IMG/VR virus record: IMGVR_UViG_3300042113_000282
Location: 1 to 26,483 of that record
From: a virus
Direction: 5' to 3' (one strand)
DNA: 26,483 nt
The position numbers and the translations under genes were made by a program. The notes below the pieces were generated by a model, which worked only from the letters and a program-made list of their open reading frames with translations, had not been told where the DNA came from and ran no database searches. How positions within the stretch are numbered: position 1 is the stretch's first letter; the number at the start of each line of letters is the position of its first letter. This document shows positions 7,039 through 15,449 of the stretch, piece by piece.

Positions 7039-9372
7039 TTAGGGCTGTGCTTCATTTTCAATTGGTTGTTGTTGTTCCATTTCAGCTTGTTGCTGTTGTT
7101 CTTGTATTGACTGCTGAATTTGTTGGTTTTCTAATTCAACAGGTACTTGAAAGTTTTGCACCACACTTGCTACCACGCCTTTCAATTCCTCTGGTATAGA
7201 AACTTGTATTTTAGCCAAATCAAACAATCCTTGAATAACCAATTCTTTTTGCTTGGATTCGGACTTTTTCTTTTCAATCATCTCGTCTGCTTGTGCCTTT
7301 AACTGAATACTTTGCTGATTTGCTTGGTTATTCATTTCGGCATTTTGCTGTGCCTTTTGCTGCTCAAATTTAATATATCTTTTTTGACCTTGTCTAAAAT
7401 ACATCTCTGCCAATTGCACATTTTCTTTTGCAATACGCATTATCTTGAACGGGTCTAAATATACTGTAAGCAAAGGAGTTGAACTTATCGCATTATTCAT
7501 CATCGCTTCCAGTTTGTCAATTTCAAATTGGGTTGGCAGCATTTCTACCTTTGCTAAAAAGTTTCTTCCTCTTGTATCTTCTTCGCTAAACATTTCCCGG
7601 TACGCCTTTCCAGCCATTGTAACGGAAGTATTTAACAAACAAGCTATTTTTCTTGATGTATCTTCCATTAAATACAAAAAAGCATCGTAAACGTAACCTG
7701 TTGAATTGTTGCTTAATTGTTTTGAAGATTCTATGTTTTGAACCGCTACTCTTGGTGTTGCGGCTTGTTGAAGAAGATTCGGGTCGTCTCCAAGTTCATC
7801 TTTTAGAACTTGGTAGTGAAATTGATACAACTGAATAAGCGCCTGTAATTGAGGTGCAAATCCAGAATTTGAAAGTTCTTTAATAGGAATTGGAATTGGC
7901 TGACCTTCGGCATCTCTACCACGATAATAAAGCTTACCTGTTTGTTCCCATATCTTTTGAACATCCATTGGTTTTGAGAAATCACCCAATCCCAAATCAA
8001 GTTCTTGCATAGCATCAACGTCAATAGCTGCTCCAGACGGAACCATCTTGGCTACAAGTTGCTGAATTTTCAACCTTGCCAAAATCATTTGTTCTATTGG
8101 TTCTTCAATCTTTTCTGCTATGGATACGTTTCGCATATCCTGCTGTTGGTACATATAAAACGAATACGAAAACTCCACATTACCGATTTCTTTCGGGTCT
8201 TGTGGTCTAATCATATTCTTTTTTATGTTCCACTTTATCATTTTTCTTGCCGTAGGACAATAAACTCCTTCGTATATGTTCCACTTTTTTTCTTCAAGAT
8301 ACTCTTGGTTATCATCAAGTTTTTCTGGCTTTTGCCCTTTTCTGATAATAGTAGAATTGTTCTTTTTCGTTTTGGTTACAATGTATCCATTTGAATCAAA
8401 AGATTTGATTTCAAAACACATTATATCTACGTTGAACTCATCATAGGGTCTTAAATAAGCTACATTCCAGTCTTGCATCCATTTTATCTTGTCTGTAAGC
8501 TGGTAGTCTTTTGAATATTTAGCAATCTCAAATATTTCTTCTTCTGTAAGTGTTCCTCCGTATTGCTTTCCGTACTTTGCTCTTAATTCGCTTATTTTTA
8601 TTGACTTTATTTGCCCCCTGTAAGTAGTATCTCTAAAATCCGGGTAGTCCGAATAAGAATAAAATGCGTTTTCTGGTCTTATCCAATCAACATGAATTTC
8701 TCCTTCTTCATCCATCCAAGTATAAGTTCCAATAAGTCCTGTTGTTGCCGAATCGTGCAATATCTTTTCTTTCAAAACTGTGTACCACCCACAAGCACTC
8801 AATACATTATTGCAGCCAAGACTGAACTTTATTTCTTCTGGAAGGTTGTTAAACTCAATTACCCATCTGTCTAATTCATCTTTATCTTCCGCTACAAACT
8901 GACCTTGCGGAATCATTGGAACGCCAGACTGCTCCGATATCTCTTGTAATACTTCTTTATTTTGGAAATAATACTCTGCTTCATCTGCTTTTTCTTTCTT
9001 TTTGGCTATGCTCATAGCGTCTACAGCCGTAATTTTTACCCTTTCGCTTCTTGTCATCCATTGACCTACAAGGCGTGATATAATTGTATTGCCTATCAAT
9101 ATTGGCTTCCAATTTATATTCACATAATTGCTTTTACCATTCATCTCTAACCTATCCAAATACACAGACATATCTATTTTTCCTGTCGCTATTTGTCTGT
9201 TTTTTTTGAATCGGTTATTGCGAATCCAAAAGTATGTTTGATTGCCGTATAGTGTAGAGTAAATGCTTTCGGCTACCTTTTTACCAAATGAAATATCGGA
9301 TTTGGAGGCAACATTAGTGGTAAGCTGAAAATCTTTTAATGGTTGACCTGAATATGTAGGTTCGCTATTCAA
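7039..9372 (-). CDS. Portal protein
   Basis: 777 residues. The N-terminal part is helical with many Arg and Lys residues (FWIRNNRFKKNRQIATGKID, then YLDRLEMNGKSNYVNINWKP), as in portal proteins of Bacteroidota podoviruses. A long charged body follows with a WIRPENAFYSYSDYP segment. The C-terminal third is helical (QQAATPRVAVQNIESSKQLSN and beyond) and ends in a glutamine-rich coiled tail (about residues 735-777). The start must be TTG at 9372, because an in-frame stop lies three codons upstream and the next Met is near residue 68. The gene lies directly after TerL and has its own promoter in the 63-base gap. The dodecameric DNA gate of the head is the role known for the family. Confidence 0.82.
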   Translation of the reverse strand: MNSEPTYSGQPLKDFQLTTNVASKSDISFGKKVAESIYSTLYGNQTYFWIRNNRFKKNRQIATGKIDMSVYLDRLEMNGKSNYVNINWKPILIGNTIISRLVGQWMTRSERVKITAVDAMSIAKKKEKADEAEYYFQNKEVLQEISEQSGVPMIPQGQFVAEDKDELDRWVIEFNNLPEEIKFSLGCNNVLSACGWYTVLKEKILHDSATTGLIGTYTWMDEEGEIHVDWIRPENAFYSYSDYPDFRDTTYRGQIKSIKISELRAKYGKQYGGTLTEEEIFEIAKYSKDYQLTDKIKWMQDWNVAYLRPYDEFNVDIMCFEIKSFDSNGYIVTKTKKNNSTIIRKGQKPEKLDDNQEYLEEKKWNIYEGVYCPTARKMIKWNIKKNMIRPQDPKEIGNVEFSYSFYMYQQQDMRNVSIAEKIEEPIEQMILARLKIQQLVAKMVPSGAAIDVDAMQELDLGLGDFSKPMDVQKIWEQTGKLYYRGRDAEGQPIPIPIKELSNSGFAPQLQALIQLYQFHYQVLKDELGDDPNLLQQAATPRVAVQNIESSKQLSNNSTGYVYDAFLYLMEDTSRKIACLLNTSVTMAGKAYREMFSEEDTRGRNFLAKVEMLPTQFEIDKLEAMMNNAISSTPLLTVYLDPFKIMRIAKENVQLAEMYFRQGQKRYIKFEQQKAQQNAEMNNQANQQSIQLKAQADEMIEKKKSESKQKELVIQGLFDLAKIQVSIPEELKGVVASVVQNFQVPVELENQQIQQSIQEQQQQAEMEQQQPIENEAQP

Positions 9373-9391
9373 CTTTTGTTAAATTTATATT

Positions 9392-9421
9392 CAAATATAG
9401 TTAGAATAAAAACTATACAAA
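9392..9421 (-). promoter_or_regulatory. Bacteroidota-type promoter before the portal gene
   Basis: Read on the minus strand: TTTG, 18 bases, TATATTTG, matching both consensus boxes exactly and with the same spacing as the promoter at 21083. An imperfect dyad (TATAGTT and AACTATA, spacer 8) lies inside the spacer and could be an operator. It drives the portal gene about 20 bases downstream, so head genes need not depend on readthrough from TerL. Confidence 0.72.
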
Positions 9422-9435
9422 AAAATTAAATTTTT

Positions 9436-11481
9436 TTAATTAATTAACTGAGGAATGTAAGTCTTAACCATTGGTTCTTTTTTTGGCTTTGGAGGTACAG
9501 GTTCAAGTATTAAAACAAGCATCATTAAAAAAGAAACTGTTATGTCAAATTTAGTTCTGTCATTGGGGTCGTATTTTTTAGCATCGGTCAACAATTCAAT
9601 AAAGTCAATTTTGTCTGCGTGGTATTCAAAATACATAATACCAACATCGTTTTGCTTTGTTAAACTAAACGGAGTAGTAGGAAATCCCCTAAATCTTTCT
9701 GCATCTCTTTTATTTGGGTCTATTACGGAAGCCGGGTAAAGCCCAAGATAAAGCATTCGTGACCTATCCTTAAAATAAGAGTAGTAGTCGTCAGAATTAT
9801 GCTCATACCACACTTTATACCCATAAAATTCTGCAGCCAACAACACTTGTTCGTGTAGTGTTTCCTTTACAGACGGTCTGCCATAAAGCCAACCTATTGC
9901 TTTGCCTGTGTTTTTGGCATCAGACATATTCCATCTTCTACCTATCCAGGCACTTGCCTTTGAACCAAATTTACCGCCCTGAGAGTTTGAGTATCCGTCT
10001 ACTGCTATTACGCCATCGTGAGTTCTTGCTGGTTTTTTTTGCTTTTGCTCTATGGTGTATTTGTTTTGGTCTTTTTCTTCTGGAAGTTGGGTTATTAACC
10101 AATGAAATTCTTCATCGTTTTTGGCTTGTCTCCATTTTACTTTTTGGTCTAAATCTCTGTAAAAAAGTACCTTTCTTTTAATTATCGGGTTTTCTTTTAA
10201 TTCTTGTTCCCTTTTAGCAATATTAATTACGTTGAAAATGCAATCATCGGCATCTATGCTAAATGCTTCCTCTATTGTTAGCGGCTCTTTCCTTATCCTT
10301 GCAGATAATGCTCTTGGGTTGTTTTTAACAGCTTTTCTTTCAAGAAGAATTGTTTGAAGGGTTTTTTCTTCATCGGGATAGCCGTATTTATTAAAATTCC
10401 TTGTTCTTTTGGCAGACATAAAGAAACGATAAAGCCCACTGCTTGTTTCTCCGTTTTCTTGTCTTTTTTCTTGGTCGGATTCATCCCATAACAATTTGAA
10501 AGCATCTTGTATTCCGTTGTTATCGGTATCAAGTTTTTCAACTGTGGTTGTGTACAGGGCTTTTCCTATAATCTTTCCTTCATCATCTTTTAAGCAATAG
10601 CGTACTACTTCGTGCCTGTCATAAACATTTGCTTCTGTGGTTTTTCCGCACTCGTCTGCAACGTATCTATGTATTTTTTGACCATCGTAAGCTGTTTCAT
10701 CGGAACTTTGCCAGTCAATAGCGCTCCCCAATTCATCTTTATCTACATTTTCTTCGGCTTTTTTACCTCTTACGTTTGTTTTTTGGAAACGCATTTCTGT
10801 TCTTGGGTTCACGCCCAAGCTTGTGTCGTATTCTGGTCTGAAAAATTTAGGAAGCCGCCTAAATGGATTTACAACAGTTTTAGAAAAAAACTTCTTGGCA
10901 TCTCCTCCTGTTTTGGACTGAATACCTGCAAATGTCATTTTTGTTCTTGTGATATATTCCATTAAGAATATACCTGCAAAAAATGATTTACCAAAACGTC
11001 TTTTTGTTACTTCAACCATTCCAAGACACAAATCATCTTCTATGCAATACTCAATAAAATATGATTTTTCTAAATCGGGCATACGAAACTTTGGATAGCC
11101 AACGTCTATTGACCACCATTGCATATAAAGGTAATGCAGCCCGGTAATGTATGTAGGAACTCCGTTGTTAGCAAACCAAAATCCATTTAATCTCCTATCC
11201 CATTCTTGTTTTTTGTATTCTTCAAGTCTTTCATCGTAAAAATCTGCATCTGTTTCTTTCTTGTGCTTATCGTAATTCTCCCAATCCTTCATTACTTGAA
11301 AATACCAATTGGGTTCTTTTATCCTTTCCCAATATTGCTCTTCCTTTTTAGGAGAACGTTGATAAACTCCTCTGTATTCAAGTTGCTTTGTAAAAAAATT
11401 AAACACATATCCTGCTGGGGGGATATTGCAAATTAGCCCTTGAATATTTACCGATGTGCCATTTTCGTATGGGGTAATCAT
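9436..11481 (-). CDS. terL: Terminase large subunit
   Basis: 681 residues with the two-domain plan of TerL. ATPase: a deviant Walker A near residue 157 (VTKRRFGKSF, with K165 and S166), a Walker B near 273 (RYVADECG, with the D-E pair) and a coupling-type TTT near 311. Nuclease: AVDGY near 493-497 supplies the first aspartate, VWYEHNSDD near 558 the second acidic cluster, and a DRTKFDITVSF stretch near 650 the third. It pumps DNA through the portal and cuts it. Its ATG overlaps the stop of the small upstream gene (ATGA), a likely terminase pair, and the portal gene follows. Three motifs are seen in the right order, so confidence is high. Confidence 0.93.
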   Translation of the reverse strand: MITPYENGTSVNIQGLICNIPPAGYVFNFFTKQLEYRGVYQRSPKKEEQYWERIKEPNWYFQVMKDWENYDKHKKETDADFYDERLEEYKKQEWDRRLNGFWFANNGVPTYITGLHYLYMQWWSIDVGYPKFRMPDLEKSYFIEYCIEDDLCLGMVEVTKRRFGKSFFAGIFLMEYITRTKMTFAGIQSKTGGDAKKFFSKTVVNPFRRLPKFFRPEYDTSLGVNPRTEMRFQKTNVRGKKAEENVDKDELGSAIDWQSSDETAYDGQKIHRYVADECGKTTEANVYDRHEVVRYCLKDDEGKIIGKALYTTTVEKLDTDNNGIQDAFKLLWDESDQEKRQENGETSSGLYRFFMSAKRTRNFNKYGYPDEEKTLQTILLERKAVKNNPRALSARIRKEPLTIEEAFSIDADDCIFNVINIAKREQELKENPIIKRKVLFYRDLDQKVKWRQAKNDEEFHWLITQLPEEKDQNKYTIEQKQKKPARTHDGVIAVDGYSNSQGGKFGSKASAWIGRRWNMSDAKNTGKAIGWLYGRPSVKETLHEQVLLAAEFYGYKVWYEHNSDDYYSYFKDRSRMLYLGLYPASVIDPNKRDAERFRGFPTTPFSLTKQNDVGIMYFEYHADKIDFIELLTDAKKYDPNDRTKFDITVSFLMMLVLILEPVPPKPKKEPMVKTYIPQLIN

Positions 11482-11858
11482 CTTTGACCAGCTTTATTTC
11501 CGTATATGTCTGCAATATTTTCTGCTGTTAGCGGAGACTTCTTTTCCTTTTTTTCCTTTTCTGGTTGTTCTTCTTTATTTACGGACATTTTTAATATCTG
11601 TATGCTTTCGGATATTGTTTTTGCATCAGTCCAAACGGCTTTAATTCTTTCAAATGCTTTAGAATTTTTATCATCAATATCTATGTCTTGTAATTTGTAT
11701 TTATTCAACAAATCAGCCATTTCGTTTGCCTTTCTTTGCAAGGCATTAAAAAGCTTTTCAATTCCGTCTTTTTCGTAAGAATCAAGCTTGTTTGAAAGAA
11801 TAGTATTTTCCTCTTTCAAGTTCTTGATTACGGCTAAAAGTTCTTGCTCTTTACTCAT
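11478..11858 (-). CDS. Coiled-coil protein, candidate terminase small subunit
   Basis: 126 residues, mostly helical and charged. Heptad-like stretches run over the first 80 residues (KNLKEENTILSNKLDSYEKD, then LQRKANEMADLLNKY). A lysine/glutamate-rich linker (EEQPEKEKKEKK) leads to a short C-terminal segment (LTAENIADIYGNKAG). The stop overlaps the TerL start in an ATGA junction, the usual place for TerS, whose N-terminus binds DNA and whose centre forms a helical ring. No clear helix-turn-helix is visible, so the call rests on position, size and coiled-coil character. Confidence 0.45.
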   Translation of the reverse strand: MSKEQELLAVIKNLKEENTILSNKLDSYEKDGIEKLFNALQRKANEMADLLNKYKLQDIDIDDKNSKAFERIKAVWTDAKTISESIQILKMSVNKEEQPEKEKKEKKSPLTAENIADIYGNKAGQR

Positions 11859-12495
11859 AAATTAATTTTGCATCGTTTGGATTAATACCTATCAACAATT
11901 TGCATTTGGTCAATTTATTTGTAGCATCGTGGTCTATGGCTACAACCTCGCTTCTTTCACCCGAATTTCTTATTCTTATAATTCTGTTTTCCTTGCCGTT
12001 TTTGTCTTGAAATATGAGTTCGTAATCGGCAAATTTCAATGTGTTTACAACCGAACCTGCATATTCCCCCTGCGTAACGTATATTTTATTTTTTATCAAA
12101 GTAGGTTGAATCCCTTTTATTTTACCCTTGTATGGCTGAAACAATCTGTATCCCAAAGAAAATCCATCAAAGGGCTTCCAGGTTTTATCAAAATAAACAT
12201 AACATTCGTCAACAGGAACGGAGTATATGCCGCAAAGTGGCTTGTGCTGGTAATTAAATACTTTGTTGGTATCGTGGGTAGAATTGTGGTGAACAATTAT
12301 TTCTGTTCCCTTTTTAAGACCCCCTCCGCTTATTACAATACCATTTACAGGGTTTGTGTATCTGCCGTTAAAGTTGTCGTAACCTCTTTCAATTCTTATT
12401 TTTTGACCAGAATCAAAAGTGTGTGAGTTTTTGTACTCCAAATCTACCTCAATAATTATCTTGCCTTCTGGTGCTATTAAATTACCTTTTTTCAT
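11851..12495 (-). CDS. Beta-rich protein of unknown function, possible GroES-like barrel
   Basis: 214 residues, beta-rich throughout, without enzyme motif. Residues about 15-110 contain IIIEVDLEYKN, IRIERGYDNFNGR, PVNGIVISGGG, LKKGTEIIVHH and CGIYSVPVDECYVYFD. The order 'GxV..G, (L)KxGxxIxxH, xYSVPxDECYxY' echoes the GroES strands 'GxVxAVG, VKxGDxVxF, xYLIxxExDILA', so a co-chaperonin-like barrel is possible. The C-terminal half (KGIQPTLIKNKIYVTQGEYAG and ELIFQDKNGKENRIIRIRNSG) looks like another beta domain. I recall similar proteins in Bacteroidota phages without a firm function. It overlaps the downstream coiled-coil gene by 8 bases and the upstream glycosyltransferase-like gene by 4, so it belongs to the same operon. 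Confidence 0.5.
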   Translation of the reverse strand: MKKGNLIAPEGKIIIEVDLEYKNSHTFDSGQKIRIERGYDNFNGRYTNPVNGIVISGGGLKKGTEIIVHHNSTHDTNKVFNYQHKPLCGIYSVPVDECYVYFDKTWKPFDGFSLGYRLFQPYKGKIKGIQPTLIKNKIYVTQGEYAGSVVNTLKFADYELIFQDKNGKENRIIRIRNSGERSEVVAIDHDATNKLTKCKLLIGINPNDAKLIYE

Positions 12496-13283
12496 CTTGA
12501 CAATTTTTCTAAATAATACTCAAGTGCTTGTTGGTGGTAAAAATCATATCCATCTTTTCCATTCGGTATTACATTGGGCAATACGGGTGATAATTCAAGC
12601 AATCTTGGTATTTTCATACTTTCAGCTAACTGATAGCAAAAAGATTGATTACCCAAGAAAAACTTGCACGACTTCAAATATACTGCTAATTCCTTAAAAT
12701 TGTTAAATTTCTTCAATGGTATATCCAGCCCCCAATGCTTACAAAAATGTGCGTGTTCTTCTGGCAAACCAAGAAATACTATGTTTTTATATTGCTTTAA
12801 GATATTGTAGTCTGCCAAAGTGTTCCTGTATCTGAAAGTAAAGTTTATTGCAATTACATCGGATTGACCGAAAACGTCAAGTTTTTTTGGGTATATCCAA
12901 GCATTTGAAAGGTCACAAGCCATTTGTGGATAAATGTAAAATATCCACCTGTTTATTGAACCTCTTGGTTGATTGGTAAAAACCTCCATTCGTGCCTTGT
13001 CAAGGTCTATTGAATATTCTTGCCCGGTGTATACTTCAAATAATTCTACATACTCTTGGGCTTCAATTAGTGGTTTTAGCATATCAAACATATACCTATT
13101 CATCATTACATCATCGCCTATTTCATCTTGAAAAGGGTTAATTGCGCCTTCGTATTTTATGGCAGCAACGTCTAATCTTTGGTAAATTATTGCTTTGGTA
13201 TTTTGAGATTCGCACAGGTGTTTAATTCCTGCCATCATAGCAATTAAATCACCTGCAGGAGAAGAAGTTTTTATTTTTAGCAT
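12492..13283 (-). CDS. Glycosyltransferase family 9-like (GT-B) protein
   Basis: 263 residues. The first part carries a Rossmann-like start (MLKIKTSSPAGDLIAMMAGIKHLCE). The C-terminal part has the donor-side pattern of heptosyltransferase-type GT9 enzymes: FNNFKELAVYLKSCKFFLGN, then SFCYQLAESMKIPRLLELSP, where the classic 'D(S/T)G..H.A.A.G.P' is degenerate (N-Q-S-F instead of D-S-G). That loss may change the activity. It is the first minus-strand gene downstream of the plus-strand island at 13352. A role in modifying glycans of virion or host surface is inferred from the neighbouring transferases, not seen. Confidence 0.6.
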   Translation of the reverse strand: MLKIKTSSPAGDLIAMMAGIKHLCESQNTKAIIYQRLDVAAIKYEGAINPFQDEIGDDVMMNRYMFDMLKPLIEAQEYVELFEVYTGQEYSIDLDKARMEVFTNQPRGSINRWIFYIYPQMACDLSNAWIYPKKLDVFGQSDVIAINFTFRYRNTLADYNILKQYKNIVFLGLPEEHAHFCKHWGLDIPLKKFNNFKELAVYLKSCKFFLGNQSFCYQLAESMKIPRLLELSPVLPNVIPNGKDGYDFYHQQALEYYLEKLSR

Positions 13284-13351
13284 AGGTTTTAATTTTTTTT
13301 ACTATTATTTTGAACAGCCAATCAATCATTAACAATTAAAACAATCAAAAA

Positions 13352-13630
13352 ATGGCAAACAATCACTTCCTCGCTTCTGTTTATGCAAGCAGAAAGGGAA
13401 ACAGCGCCCCTCGTGCTTTAAACAATCCGCTGGGCATCCCCGCTACTGCTGGAGTGCAAGTATCGTTACCCTCTGCAGGTTGCGTTATTTCGCCCTTGAC
13501 GGCTATTCAAGTATTTAACGGAGCAAACACTCAAACATTAATTGAAGTGTTGCCAACCGGCTTGAACCAGCCATCCACTTTTTATTTCAGTTCAGAAACC
13601 GTTTCGGCTTTGTCTACCAAAGCAGTTTAA
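13352..13630 (+). CDS. Isolated plus-strand small protein, virion-like composition
   Basis: 92 residues (MANNHFLASVYASRKGNSA...), rich in Ala, Ser, Thr, Val and Asn with few charges, with beta-type segments (GVQVSLPSAGCVISPLTAIQV, TQTLIEVLPTG, STFYFSSETVSAL). The composition is like that of small capsid or decoration proteins. The gene lies alone on the plus strand inside about 21 kb of minus-strand genes, 68 bases from the divergent gene at 13283, and ends in its own strong terminator. GC content and codon choice look richer than in its neighbours, as in the capsid gene, suggesting high expression. I do not recognise the family. Confidence 0.7.
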   Translation: MANNHFLASVYASRKGNSAPRALNNPLGIPATAGVQVSLPSAGCVISPLTAIQVFNGANTQTLIEVLPTGLNQPSTFYFSSETVSALSTKAV

Positions 13631-13651
13631 TCTTAGAACTGATAAGTTTAA

Positions 13652-13676
13652 AGCCCCCACTTGTTGGGGGTTTTTT
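13652..13676 (+). terminator. Intrinsic terminator, plus strand
   Basis: CCCCCA (13654-13659), a 5-base loop, TGGGGG (13665-13670) and six T make a textbook terminator for the 92-aa gene that stops at 13630. The minus-strand side has only CTTTAAAC after the hairpin, so it probably acts on plus-strand transcripts mainly. The last two T overlap the stop codon of the convergent minus-strand gene. Confidence 0.88.
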
Positions 13677-13833
13677 ATTTGTTTTTCTTTATGGAATCAA
13701 AGTAATGTAACTCCCAAGATATCCAATTTAATATTTCTGATGGCAATTTTAAAATAAAATAAATAATTGCAATAGGTATTAAAATAATACCAAAAAAAAC
13801 AAATTCAAAATATTCAAATAATCTTTGCTTCAT
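13675..13833 (-). CDS. Small single-pass membrane protein
   Basis: 52 residues from the ATG at 13833 (MKQRLFEYFEF...), 7 bases after the previous stop. Longer frames would start inside the upstream gene. One hydrophobic stretch (FVFFGIILIPIAIIYFILKLP) should cross the membrane, followed by ILNWISWELHYFDS and a lysine-rich end. The size and topology fit a small lysis or membrane accessory protein, but no lysis gene is nearby, so holin is only a possibility. It is the last gene of this leftward run before the convergent plus-strand gene. Confidence 0.55.
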   Translation of the reverse strand: MKQRLFEYFEFVFFGIILIPIAIIYFILKLPSEILNWISWELHYFDSIKKNK

Positions 13834-13840
13834 AAATTGG

Positions 13841-14167
13841 TTAAAATTGATAAAACTCATTTTGGCCATAAATGGGTTCTGACTTATGCCATTCCCCGTT
13901 AACGCAGCTATAAACTATTTTGAATACACGCCTTTCGGGATTTTGCGGAATCTCACCACTCCATATTCTATTTATTCTGTGTTGCACATAAATCATTTCT
14001 ATTGAGTGACCCGTATCTATGACATCAACCCTAAAGGGTTCACTCCATGACGTAAATGAATCTATACTACCTGTCCAAGTAATATTTGTGTGTACTGCTG
14101 CTGCGTTTGTTGTTGTAACTGACTGCATTTGTCCTATTTTTGCTAATTCTTTACTATCTATTTTCAT
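13841..14167 (-). CDS. Unknown 108-aa protein, beta-rich
   Basis: It begins at the ATG at 14167 (MKIDSKELAKIGQMQSV), overlapping the upstream glycosyltransferase stop in an ATGA junction; a longer frame to 14248 would lie inside that gene. After a threonine/asparagine stretch (TTTNAAAVHTNITW) comes a beta-rich domain (FRVDVIDTGHSIEMIYVQHR, then IWSGEIPQNPERRVFKIVYS). No motif recognised. It belongs to the transferase operon by spacing. Confidence 0.55.
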   Translation of the reverse strand: MKIDSKELAKIGQMQSVTTTNAAAVHTNITWTGSIDSFTSWSEPFRVDVIDTGHSIEMIYVQHRINRIWSGEIPQNPERRVFKIVYSCVNGEWHKSEPIYGQNEFYQF

Positions 14168-14925
14168 GGTCTTTGTTTTATCCAATTTTTCATAAATTTT
14201 GGATGGGTTACTGAAATTGGTTTCAAATCTTTTGCCGGGCCAAACCACAAATCGGGGTTAAATACTTCACATTCATCTAATTTTTTATCATAATCAATCA
14301 TTCCAAACACACCTTGTTGCATATTAATAATTTTGGATTTCATTACTTCTTTTTTTCTTACAAATCCGTAATGCACCAATACAATATCATCGCAAAATTC
14401 TACTTCGTGTGATGTATTTAAGCCAAGAGATTCGGCATCATCGTATGCTCTAAAGTTTGACCTTGCAAGTCTTAATACTTGCGTGTTGCAGGGTTGTCTT
14501 TCGTGTGGAACATTAAGTTCAAAATCTGGTGTTTTCCAAAGATTGACTCTTCTTATAATTGCCGCTTCGCCCCCTTTTTCTATAAACCTTCTTATTGCAG
14601 AATAACTGCTTTCGTGAACAACTTCATCTGCTTGACAAGAAAGTATGTACGGGAAACCAAGTCTATCTGCGTGTTGGATTGCTATATTGGTTATGTAGGA
14701 TAACCTATGCTTATCTGGGTACAAATTCCAATCCGATTCTTTTAATTGAATGATATAAATGTTTGGATTGTTTAATTTGGTTAATATATCCAATGTTCCA
14801 TCTTCGCTTTCTACATAAGCAACTATTACAGCATCGCATACTTCAAGCATAGAGTTGATTGATTCCTCAAAACAATAATCGTATTTGATTGCGTTCTTTA
14901 CTATTTGTATTCCTGCAAGTTTCAT
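14164..14925 (-). CDS. Glycosyltransferase family 2-like (GT-A) protein
   Basis: 253 residues. The N-terminus MKLAGIQIVKNAIKYDYCFE, then SINSMLEVCDAVIVAYVESE and DGTLDIL, is the nucleotide-sugar fold of family 2 enzymes that act on a distant acceptor ('VKNEXXXXXXXXSI...D.IVVVD..S.DGT'). The donor/metal region is ILSCQADEVV near residue 93-102, where the usual DxD is replaced by Q-A-D-E. The rest (RVNLWKTPDFELN, VHYGFVRKKEVM) resembles glycosyltransferases of this small class. It probably transfers a sugar in the cytoplasm; the acceptor is unknown. It overlaps the next gene by 4 bases and is separated by 2 bases from the methyltransferase-like gene upstream. Confidence 0.66.
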   Translation of the reverse strand: MKLAGIQIVKNAIKYDYCFEESINSMLEVCDAVIVAYVESEDGTLDILTKLNNPNIYIIQLKESDWNLYPDKHRLSYITNIAIQHADRLGFPYILSCQADEVVHESSYSAIRRFIEKGGEAAIIRRVNLWKTPDFELNVPHERQPCNTQVLRLARSNFRAYDDAESLGLNTSHEVEFCDDIVLVHYGFVRKKEVMKSKIINMQQGVFGMIDYDKKLDECEVFNPDLWFGPAKDLKPISVTHPKFMKNWIKQRP

Positions 14926-14927
14926 AA

Positions 14928-15449
14928 TTAATTTATTTTATAAGCAAATATTGCACCCTTGTTTAATTCGGGATGAAAGTTTGGAAAGATTATGCACGAA
15001 TAACCCATTTTTTCAAAGTCCTTTTCAGTCCATCCGCTTTTATGAGTATCCGGGTGGGTAGAGTTTTCATCAACCATATAATCTCCATAAGGGGTAAAAA
15101 TTATTGATGTTTTTGATTTTGCTTTTATTAGTTCAAGCAAATAATCTCCGTCTTTTTTGCTTAAATGCTCTATTCCATCGGAGCAAATAATGGCATCAAA
15201 AGTGTACGATTTTTCTAAATACTCAATAGCATCTTGTTCTACAAATTCATCGGTATTTCTTAATGGAAAATCAAGTCCACGATTTTGTATATCTACAAAC
15301 GTAATGCTTTGGAAGTCCAGTAAAGGCGTGTGCGGTGCTTTGTGGCACATTAAATCAAGCAAACTTAAGTTTGGTCTACCTTTAAGTATATCATTTACCA
15401 CTTCAAGCCATAAATCACCACTACCTTCATCGTTTCTATAACTTTTCAT
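14928..15449 (-). CDS. Methyltransferase-like protein (class I SAM fold)
   Basis: 173 residues. NLSLLDLMCHKAPHTP is the motif-I position, although the usual glycine-rich E.G.G.G is replaced by D-L-M-C-H-K-A. ITFVDIQNRGLDFP fits the acidic motif-II end, and EQDAIEYLEKSYTFDAIICS with DGIEHLSKKDGDYLLELI fits the motif III-IV region ('D.....G.EH'). The C-terminus has a TSIIFTPYGDYMVDEN segment. Methyl or other small group transfer in the glycan cassette is inferred. The start overlaps the end of the upstream methyltransferase gene by 14 bases. Confidence 0.6.
   Translation of the reverse strand: MKSYRNDEGSGDLWLEVVNDILKGRPNLSLLDLMCHKAPHTPLLDFQSITFVDIQNRGLDFPLRNTDEFVEQDAIEYLEKSYTFDAIICSDGIEHLSKKDGDYLLELIKAKSKTSIIFTPYGDYMVDENSTHPDTHKSGWTEKDFEKMGYSCIIFPNFHPELNKGAIFAYKIN

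Noticed and set aside
11929-12426. 165-residue plus-strand frame
   Set aside because: Antisense of the 214-aa gene, which is in operon order with overlapping neighbours.
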